The notes under the pieces are model-generated. The model was given only the letters and a program-made list of their open reading frames with translations. It was not told where the DNA came from and ran no database searches. Shown piece by piece: positions 1 to 4,888 of a DNA stretch of 5,824 bases; position 1 is the stretch's first letter, and each line of letters starts with the position of its first letter. Made by a program: the position numbers and the translations under genes. The stretch is from an uncultured Eubacteriaceae bacterium (GTDB lineage: Bacteria; Bacillota; Clostridia; Lachnospirales; CAG-274), in NCBI GenBank assembly GCA_938042265.1, contig CALIRN010000199.1:1-5824 (forward strand), given 5' to 3'.

Positions 1-1068
1 AATGTAGGTAAAAGTACACTTTTTAACTCACTTGCAGGCGGAGGTGCCGAAAGTGCAAATTATCCCTTCTGTACAATTGACCCTAATGTGGGTATTGTCC
101 CTGTACCGGATGAGAGACTTGACGTACTGGCAAAAATGTATGAAACCCAAAAGGTTACGCCTGCCGTAATTGAATTTGTGGATATTGCAGGTCTAGTTAA
201 AGGCGCAAGCAAGGGAGAGGGTCTTGGCAACAAATTTCTGTCCCATATCAGAGAGGTTGACGCAATTGTCCATGTTGTACGCTGCTTTGAGGATGGCAAT
301 ATTGTCCATGTTGATGCAAGCGTTGACCCTGTAAGAGATATTGAAACAATAAATCTTGAGCTTATTTTTGCTGATTTGGAGGTTATTGAAAGACGTCTTG
401 CAAAAACAAGCAAGCAGGTTATGAATGATAAGAGCCTTGCAAGGGAGCTTGAGGTTTTAAAAAGAATTAAGGAAACACTGGAAAACGGCAAGCTTGTAAG
501 AACCATGGAGTTTGACGAAGAGGAGCAGGAGATTGTGGATGTGCTTACCCTCCTTACCGCAAAGCCTGTGCTTTATGCTGCTAATGTTGCGGAGGAGGAT
601 CTTGCAGATGACGGTGAGGGCAATCAGTATGTTCAGGCTGTACGAAAGCTTGCTACAGAGGAAAACAGCGGTGTATTTGTAGTTTGTGCAAAAATTGAGG
701 AGGAGATTGCAGAGCTTGAGAATGATGAAAAGCTGGAGTTTCTTGCTGATTTGGGCTGTACAAGCAGCGGTCTTGACAGACTTATTGCCGCAAGCTACAG
801 ATTGCTTGGTCTTATAAGCTATCTTACGGCAGGCGTTACTGAGGTAAGGGCGTGGACAATTACCGAGGGTACCAAAGCACCTCAGGCAGCAGGTAAAATC
901 CATTCTGATTTTGAAAGAGGCTTTATCCGTGCAGAGGTTGTTACTTATGACGATCTTACAAGACTTGGCTCAATAGCTGCCGCTAAGGAGGCGGGCGTAT
1001 ACAGAAGCGAGGGAAAAGAATATGTTGTTAAGGACGGAGATGTAATTCTTTTCCGCTTTAATGTTTAA
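1..1068 (+). CDS. ychF: Redox-regulated ATPase/GTPase YchF (OLA1 family), 5'-partial
   Basis: This is the YchF/OLA1 member of the Obg-related P-loop NTPases, a soluble protein known to associate with ribosomes and implicated in stress responses. The frame is open from base 1, which falls inside the P-loop: the first residues are NVGKST, the end of the G1 motif. About nine residues are therefore missing; 355 codons remain and the family is usually about 364 residues. Switch II reads DIAGLVKGA (window residues 61-69). The G4 position is NVAE (195-198), the NxxE variant that in this family gives ATP rather than GTP preference. The usual G5 SAK reads CAK near 229. A coiled-coil-like Glu/Lys-rich stretch lies around residues 115-180. 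The C-terminal TGS domain covers about 276-355 and contains the signature EVRAWTI, APQAAGKIH and DFERGFIRAEV. It ends in TAA and is followed by a hairpin with a T-run. No frameshift is seen. Identification is secure. Confidence 0.97.
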   Translation, partial: NVGKSTLFNSLAGGGAESANYPFCTIDPNVGIVPVPDERLDVLAKMYETQKVTPAVIEFVDIAGLVKGASKGEGLGNKFLSHIREVDAIVHVVRCFEDGNIVHVDASVDPVRDIETINLELIFADLEVIERRLAKTSKQVMNDKSLARELEVLKRIKETLENGKLVRTMEFDEEEQEIVDVLTLLTAKPVLYAANVAEEDLADDGEGNQYVQAVRKLATEENSGVFVVCAKIEEEIAELENDEKLEFLADLGCTSSGLDRLIAASYRLLGLISYLTAGVTEVRAWTITEGTKAPQAAGKIHSDFERGFIRAEVVTYDDLTRLGSIAAAKEAGVYRSEGKEYVVKDGDVILFRFNV

Positions 1069-1093
1069 AATTGGGGGTTACTATGCAGCTGCT

Positions 1094-1143
1094 CAGACTG
1101 TCTTAAAACAAGCCACTTTGCGTTTTCGGACAGTCTGTTTTTT
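1094..1143 (+). terminator. Hairpin plus T-run after ychF (terminator or attenuator)
   Basis: The arms CAGACTGTC (1094-1102) and GACAGTCTG (1129-1137) pair perfectly over 9 bp. An inner AAAAC/GTTTT helix (1105-1109 with 1122-1126) can extend the stem, and six T follow at 1138-1143. This is the form of a Rho-independent terminator for ychF. It lies between ychF and the S58 hydrolase gene, and its T-run ends only 3 nt before that gene's Shine-Dalgarno site. No promoter fits downstream of it, so it may instead attenuate read-through transcription. Confidence 0.85.
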
Positions 1144-1146
1144 ATC

Positions 1147-1152
1147 AGGAGG
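1147..1152 (+). promoter_or_regulatory. Ribosome binding site that fixes the S58 hydrolase start
   Basis: A perfect AGGAGG sits 7 nt before ATG 1160. It decides the start: the same frame is open back to an ATG at 1061 inside ychF, but that 33-codon extension would be read through the terminator hairpin and has no family-like sequence. Confidence 0.9.
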
Positions 1153-1159
1153 TATTATT

Positions 1160-2125
1160 ATGCATGAGATTAAAATATCAGACATTGAGAATATTGTAAT
1201 TGGTAATGCGCAGGATATTGTAAATGCCACAGGCTGTACCGTTATAATATGCGAAAAAGGTGCTCCTGTGGGGCTTGCCGTAATGGGTGGAGGTCCCGCT
1301 TCAAGGGAAAGCGAACTGTTAAAGCCTGTTGCAAATGCCGACAGTATACATGCCGTACTTTTAAGCGGAGGCAGTGCTTATGGTCTTGATGCCGCAGGGG
1401 GAGTTATGCAGCTTCTTGAGGAAAAGAATATAGGCTTTGATGTGGGTACGTGCGTTGTACCGCTTGTATGCCAGTCCTGTCTGTTTGACTTGGCATTAGG
1501 TAGCTTTAATGTCCGTCCTGACAAAGCCATGGGCTATTTGGCGGCTCAGAATGCCTATAAGGGAATTTTTGAACAGGGTAATTTCGGTGCAGGTACAGGA
1601 GCCTGTGTCGGCAAGCTGTATGGCAGGGATAGAGCTACCAAAACAGGTTTGGGGGCTTATGCAGTGCAAATTGGTGATTTAAAGATTGGCGCTGTTGTTG
1701 CGGTAAATGCCCTTGGTGATGTGTTTGACTATGACAGCGGCAAAATGATAGCAGGTATGCTTAATGAGGATTTAACTGCATTTGTAAGCTCCGAGGAGAC
1801 AATGTATGGGTTGCATAAGCCCAGTGCAAATCTTTTTGTGGAGAATACCACAATAGGTGCGGTTATAACCAACGGTAAGTTTAATAAAACGCAAATGAAT
1901 AAAATAGCTGCGATGTGCCATAACGGCTATGCAAGGACAATCCGACCGGTAAATACCACCGCTGACGGTGACAGCATTTATGCAATGTCAGTGGTGGCGG
2001 TTGAGGCTAACCTTGATATGGTTGGTACTCTTGGTGCGGCTGTAATGGGTAAGGCTGTTAACAATGCGGTTATAAATTCAGTCTCTGCCTACGGATTAAA
2101 GGCAGGCAGAGACATCTTAGCATAA
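1160..2125 (+). CDS. P1/DmpA-type N-terminal nucleophile hydrolase (peptidase family S58)
   Basis: This 321-residue protein belongs to the L-aminopeptidase/D-esterase (DmpA) and nylon-oligomer hydrolase (NylC) family. Family members are made as one chain that cuts itself, exposing an N-terminal Ser/Thr nucleophile. Visible motifs are LSGGSAYGLDAAGG (68-81), FDVGTCVVPLV (93-103), LFDLALG (108-114), GAGTGACVGK (143-152), NALGDV (183-188), ENTTIGAVITN (228-238) and TADGDSIYA (267-275). By analogy with NylC, cleavage would fall between Asn229 and Thr230, giving a chain of about 229 residues and one of about 92. No signal peptide is seen, so it is probably cytoplasmic. Cys98, Cys104 and Cys107 are close together, where many relatives have Pro/Ala-type residues; I infer no function from this. 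The start at 1160 has a perfect AGGAGG. The physiological substrate cannot be told from sequence: peptide, beta-peptide, amide and D-amino-acid ester activities are all known in the family. Confidence 0.9.
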   Translation: MHEIKISDIENIVIGNAQDIVNATGCTVIICEKGAPVGLAVMGGGPASRESELLKPVANADSIHAVLLSGGSAYGLDAAGGVMQLLEEKNIGFDVGTCVVPLVCQSCLFDLALGSFNVRPDKAMGYLAAQNAYKGIFEQGNFGAGTGACVGKLYGRDRATKTGLGAYAVQIGDLKIGAVVAVNALGDVFDYDSGKMIAGMLNEDLTAFVSSEETMYGLHKPSANLFVENTTIGAVITNGKFNKTQMNKIAAMCHNGYARTIRPVNTTADGDSIYAMSVVAVEANLDMVGTLGAAVMGKAVNNAVINSVSAYGLKAGRDILA

Positions 2126-2161
2126 TTTAATGTTTATGGATATACAGAGTAGGAGTTATAA

Positions 2162-2326
2162 ATTTATATAATAATGGCAACGGCTGATGATACGGAATAG
2201 TTACTGAGAATATATGCTCCGTATGTGCTTAATACCGCCATAACCTTTGAGTATTATGTGCCTGAGACTGAGAAACTCAGGACAAGAATACTTAATACAC
2301 TGTTCAAATTATACGTGGCTGTTTAA
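2162..2326 (+). pseudogene. Decayed N-terminal fragment of a PAT-like GNAT acetyltransferase
   Basis: The frame reads MATADDTE, then stop, then LLRIYAPYVLNTAITFEYYV and PETEKLRTRI. This matches the N-terminus of phosphinothricin-acetyltransferase-like GNAT enzymes, which have IYAPYV.NTAITFEYEVP at this place. Three kinds of damage are visible. First, an in-frame TAG stands at 2198-2200. Second, the coding similarity stops near 2323, about one third into a family of roughly 165 residues, and the acetyl-CoA-binding part is absent. Third, an AGGAG at 2151-2155 is ideally spaced (6 nt) from ATT at 2162-2164, suggesting that the original start codon was ATG and has mutated; the next in-frame ATG is 2174. 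I find no continuation in the other two frames before the coat genes. It lies between the S58 hydrolase gene and the coat operon and is most likely non-functional. Confidence 0.8.
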
Positions 2327-2397
2327 ATACAATTTTTGGTATTTTGGTGAATAATTTTTTTGTATAGTGTAAATGCTATTTACGGAGGTGAATAGCA
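2327..2397 (+). promoter_or_regulatory. Probable promoter region of the coat gene pair
   Basis: This A+T-rich gap lies between the GNAT remnant and the first coat gene. It ends with GGAGGTG at 2384-2390, a strong Shine-Dalgarno site about 8 nt before ATG 2398. A -10-like TATAGT lies at 2363-2368, but no good sigma-A -35 stands 16-18 nt upstream of it. Read as TATAGTGTA (2363-2371), it is one base from CATANNNTA, the -10 pattern of mother-cell sporulation sigma factors in Bacillus. That would suit a coat gene, but the match is short and unproven. Confidence 0.4.
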
Positions 2398-2571
2398 ATG
2401 ACTTCAAAGGAATTATTGTATGTGGATGATGCACTGGGACATGAAAAATATTTTCAGACCAGATGCAATGAGGTAGTAAATCAACTTCAGGATACTGAGC
2501 TTAAAAATTGTGTACAGCAAATGGTACAAAAGCATCAGCAGATTTTTCAAAGCTTTTTTGGATTACTTTAA
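2398..2571 (+). CDS. Small spore-coat-associated protein, 57 aa, first gene of the coat pair
   Basis: The reading frame starts at ATG 2398 after GGAGGTG and ends at TAA 2569-2571. It encodes 57 residues opening MTSKELLYVDDALGHEKYFQ. The protein is short, charged and Gln-rich and looks wholly alpha-helical. It contains an LGHEKYF segment (13-19), a Cys at 23, a QLQDTELKNCVQQM segment (29-42) and the ending HQQIFQSFFGLL. The pattern of D.ELK, then a helix with KHQQ.F, resembles the coat-F-type small proteins found beside cotF in clostridia, which are thought to form ferritin-like helical bundles. It lies 19 nt upstream of the CotF-family gene on the same strand, so the two are almost certainly co-transcribed and may assemble together in the spore coat. 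No signal peptide or membrane segment is seen. The family call rests on pattern memory and the neighbour; that the gene is real is more certain than its role. Confidence 0.8.
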   Translation: MTSKELLYVDDALGHEKYFQTRCNEVVNQLQDTELKNCVQQMVQKHQQIFQSFFGLL

Positions 2572-2590
2572 TAGGGAGGTATTACAGTCT

Positions 2591-2842
2591 ATGGATGATA
2601 AAAATCTTATGGAGGGTATTCTCCTCCTTGAAAAGGGTGTCTGCGATTTATATATGCACGGTACTCTTGAATCACCAAGTGACAATGTTCACAAGGTTTT
2701 TAACAGTGCATTAAACGAGTCCCTAAGTATGCAGGATACGCTGTATGAAAAGATGCAGGCTAAGGGCTGGTATCCTACTGATATGGCAGACCAGAATAAA
2801 ATTAATACCGTTAAAATGAAGTATCAGATGCAGGCACAGTAA
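2591..2842 (+). CDS. CotF-family spore coat protein
   Basis: This 83-residue protein has the layout of the small clostridial CotF family. It begins MDDKNLMEGILLLEKGVCDL, which corresponds to the family's DKDIMTDIL..QK pattern. A helical middle follows, with SLSMQDTLYEKMQAKGWY (54-71), matching the conserved EHQIQ..LF.EMQKRGWY. It ends with ADQNKINTVKMKYQ, matching AEQNKI..AKQKF. It is a structural component of the spore coat by family; no enzymatic motif is present. The start at 2591 is preceded by GGGAGG (2574-2579) with an 11-nt gap, slightly long. The frame is open further upstream, to 2510, but that part overlaps the previous gene and does not look like the family. The second residue block (residues 28-42, around HGTLESPSD) differs from the usual N..A.E.....L. 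segment, so this copy is somewhat divergent. It is followed at once by a strong terminator. Confidence 0.88.
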   Translation: MDDKNLMEGILLLEKGVCDLYMHGTLESPSDNVHKVFNSALNESLSMQDTLYEKMQAKGWYPTDMADQNKINTVKMKYQMQAQ

Positions 2843-2847
2843 AAGGC

Positions 2848-2888
2848 AAAGGTATCCCGATAACACAAAGGGATACCTTTATTTTTTT
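2848..2888 (+). terminator. Rho-independent terminator of the coat operon, probably bidirectional
   Basis: An 11-bp perfect stem, AAAGGTATCCC (2848-2858) with GGGATACCTTT (2870-2880), encloses an 11-nt loop and is followed by A and seven T (2882-2888). It begins 5 nt after the cotF-like stop codon. On the - strand the same stem is followed by GCCTTTT, a weaker tail, and it lies just beyond the nnr stop codon (2887-2889), so it probably serves both convergent operons. Confidence 0.93.
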
Positions 2889-4389
2889 ATCTGAATGCTT
2901 GAGGTATACAGTCAATTAAATCACTTGCAAGCACTCCGTAGGCCGACAGCTTATCTGCTGCAATTTCTCCTGCTTTGCCGCTGATATAACAGCCAAGGCA
3001 GGCTGCATTATAGCAGTCAAGTCCCTGTGCAATAAGTGAGCTTATTACACCTGCAAGACAATCCCCGCTACCACCTTTGCTCATGGCAGGTGTTCCTGTG
3101 AGATTTATTGTTACTTCTCCCGAAGGAGATGCTATTATGGTGCGGGCGTCCTTTAAAACGGTAACAGTGTTATATTTTTTTGCAAAATTTAAAGCGGTTT
3201 CTATAGGATGTTTTAATATTTCTTCAACCGAAAGTCCCGTAAGCCTTGACATTTCCTTTGGATGAGGCGTAACAACGGTATTTTCGGGCAGTGAGCTTTT
3301 AAGCAGCTCATCGGCTGAGAGTATATTAAGTCCGTCTGCATCAAGTACAAGGGGTGATGTAATGTTTTTTATTACTGACTTTAAAAAGCAATGGGTAATA
3401 TGGTTATTTCCAAGTCCGCAGCCAATCAGCGTAACACTGGCTCTGCTTAAATCGACTGCCGATGCTTCTGAATTTATATACCCGTTTGTATCGGGTACGG
3501 TGTTTACAACAGCCTCAGGTAAGGCAGACTGTACAATCTTGCTGCAATGCCTTGTAGTATAGGCATATACCAAGCCTGCGCCTGTTCGGTATGCGCTTTT
3601 TAAGGACAAAACGGCAGCGCCTGTCATACTGTCACAGCCCACAAAGGCAAATACTCTGCCGTAGGTGCTTTTATCGGAGCGTGTTTTTCTTGAGGGCATA
3701 AGCTCTGCGGCTTTTTCAGCCGCCAGAACACACATATTTGTTCTGCCCGCAGATGGCAGTGAAATATTGCCGATAACAAGCTCTCCCGTGTGCTCGCAGG
3801 CAGGATAAAGTATTAAACCAACCTTTGGTAAATGAAAGGTTACGGTTTTACGGGCATAAACTGCATTGCCGAAATCTTCTCCGCTGTCGGTTGATATACC
3901 TGTAGGACAGTCTGCACTGTAAACGGGCTTATCCGCTGCATTTATAATACGCACAAGTGATGCAATAGGCTCGTGAAGCTCGCTGGAAAGTCCCGTACCC
4001 ACAAGGGCGTCAACTATAAGGTCGCAATTATCAATATACGGTTTAAGGTCATTTAGCTCATCGATTTCCCTATCAAAGTAAACAATAGGGATATTAAGAG
4101 CCTTTGCAGCATTAAGATTGATGCTGCAGTCCTCTGTTGATCTGTTTGGCACTCCTACAAATATAATTGTAACATTTATTCCATGTGCAAAAAGCTGTCT
4201 GGCGCAGGCAAGCCCGTCGCCTCCGTTGTTTCCCTTACCGCAGAATAAAAGCACCTTTTTATAATTGTCCGCAATTATCAGTTTCGTAAGGGACATTGCG
4301 GCGTTTTCCATAAGCAAAAGTGAGGGTACACCCGACATTATTGCCTTTTGCTCAATAGCCTTCATTTGCGTATTTGTTACCAGATACAT
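2887..4389 (-). CDS. nnr: Bifunctional NAD(P)H-hydrate epimerase / ADP-dependent dehydratase
   Basis: This is a metabolite-repair enzyme. It interconverts the R and S forms of hydrated NADH/NADPH and then dehydrates the S form back to NAD(P)H, using ADP in the bacterial type. At 500 residues it is a full-length fusion. The N-terminal YjeF_N epimerase domain (about 1-215) shows MENAA (27-31), the nucleotide-binding GKGNNGGDG (51-59), VGTGL (130-134) and DCPTGIS (160-166, with the conserved Asp160). The C-terminal ribokinase-like domain (about 235-500) shows YGRVFAFVGCDSMTGAA (243-259), AYRTGAGLV (266-274), LDADGLN (349-355), TPHPKEM (374-380) and the catalytic GGSGD (439-443). ATG 4389 abuts the acpS stop codon. 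Its AGGAG lies in the last acpS codons (4398-4402), 8 nt upstream, so the two genes are translationally coupled. No disruption is seen. Confidence 0.96.
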   Translation of the reverse strand: MYLVTNTQMKAIEQKAIMSGVPSLLLMENAAMSLTKLIIADNYKKVLLFCGKGNNGGDGLACARQLFAHGINVTIIFVGVPNRSTEDCSINLNAAKALNIPIVYFDREIDELNDLKPYIDNCDLIVDALVGTGLSSELHEPIASLVRIINAADKPVYSADCPTGISTDSGEDFGNAVYARKTVTFHLPKVGLILYPACEHTGELVIGNISLPSAGRTNMCVLAAEKAAELMPSRKTRSDKSTYGRVFAFVGCDSMTGAAVLSLKSAYRTGAGLVYAYTTRHCSKIVQSALPEAVVNTVPDTNGYINSEASAVDLSRASVTLIGCGLGNNHITHCFLKSVIKNITSPLVLDADGLNILSADELLKSSLPENTVVTPHPKEMSRLTGLSVEEILKHPIETALNFAKKYNTVTVLKDARTIIASPSGEVTINLTGTPAMSKGGSGDCLAGVISSLIAQGLDCYNAACLGCYISGKAGEIAADKLSAYGVLASDLIDCIPQAFR

Positions 4390-4749
4390 TTAATCCTCTC
4401 CTTCGATTACGGCAAAAGCACAGGCATTTCCTTTATTGTGTGATATTGATACATGTAAGCTCCTGCAGTGGTTTTCGTTAAACAAATTCAATGCGCCGTT
4501 ATACAGAGTAACGACGGGTGCTCCCAAGGTTGAACGCAGTACCTCTATATCCTTTGGACCAAAGCCACGAAAGCCTGTTCCAAGTGCCTTTGCAACAGCC
4601 TCCTTTGCGGCAAAATTACCGGCCAGTGATTTTGGACTGTCCCTGAACATTAAAATTTCGTCTTCAGTATAAACCTTTCTTAAAAAGGAAGCTCCGGCAT
4701 TTTCAAAACTGCATATTTCTATTATATCCGTACCTATACCGTAAATCAT
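4390..4749 (-). CDS. acpS: Holo-[acyl-carrier-protein] synthase AcpS
   Basis: AcpS transfers 4'-phosphopantetheine from coenzyme A to the conserved serine of apo-ACP, activating it for fatty-acid synthesis in the cytoplasm. The 119-residue length is normal for the family, which works as a homotrimer. Visible motifs are GIGTDIIEI (4-12), containing the Mg-binding Asp8; GNFAAKEAVAKALGTG (44-59), containing Glu50; GAPVV (76-80); and VSISHNKGNACAFAV (100-114). The Arg that often follows DI.EI in relatives is replaced by CSF (12-14), a minor difference. A GGAGGG lies 6 nt upstream of the start (4756-4761), and a candidate promoter is in the gap shared with birA. It is the first gene of a two-gene operon with nnr, a common Firmicute arrangement. 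Confidence 0.96.
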   Translation of the reverse strand: MIYGIGTDIIEICSFENAGASFLRKVYTEDEILMFRDSPKSLAGNFAAKEAVAKALGTGFRGFGPKDIEVLRSTLGAPVVTLYNGALNLFNENHCRSLHVSISHNKGNACAFAVIEGED

Positions 4750-4775
4750 ATTTATCCCTCCGTTATTATAGCTTT

Positions 4776-4804
4776 AGTATAAATAAAATTATTGTTAAAT
4801 GCAA
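4776..4804 (-). promoter_or_regulatory. Candidate sigma-A promoter for acpS-nnr
   Basis: Read on the - strand, TTGCAT (4799-4804) is followed by a 17-nt spacer and TATACT (4776-4781). Each hexamer is close to consensus and the spacing is ideal. The -10 lies 26 nt upstream of the acpS ATG, leaving room for a short leader with the GGAGGG site. It faces away from the birA promoter. Confidence 0.65.
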
Positions 4805-4827
4805 TAAAAATAAATATTAATAAATAA

Positions 4828-4856
4828 TTGCAATATTGACAAATTTGTTGTAAAAT
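4828..4856 (+). promoter_or_regulatory. Candidate sigma-A promoter for birA
   Basis: TTGCAA (4828-4833), a 17-nt spacer and TAAAAT (4851-4856) give a plausible vegetative promoter 32 nt before the birA ATG. A perfect -35 hexamer, TTGACA (4836-4841), overlaps the spacer, but its best -10 (TATAAC, 4856-4861) is only 14 nt away, so which pair is used is uncertain. The start region is very A+T-rich, which weakens any single assignment. Confidence 0.5.
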
Positions 4857-4888
4857 ATAACAGAGATTGTGTTTGGGAGTATGATTAT

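Noticed and set aside
60..903. Two 148-codon - strand frames opposite ychF
   Set aside because: They are antisense to a secure ychF coding sequence. The translations are low-complexity or Cys-rich without family likeness and have no convincing ribosome sites.
1061..1159. N-terminal extension of the S58 hydrolase from ATG 1061
   Set aside because: It overlaps the ychF end and reads through the hairpin and T-run. ATG 1160 has a perfect AGGAGG at 7 nt and the family-like sequence begins there.
2261..2281. Inverted repeat CCTGAG/CTCAGG as a terminator
   Set aside because: It has no T-run on either side, and it lies in the GNAT remnant where it encodes the VPETEKLR segment, so it is probably incidental.
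4800..4832. TGCAAT/ATTGCA inverted repeat between acpS and birA as an operator
   Set aside because: The arms coincide with the two opposed -35 hexamers, so promoter symmetry explains them. The 21-nt interior is only A+T-rich.
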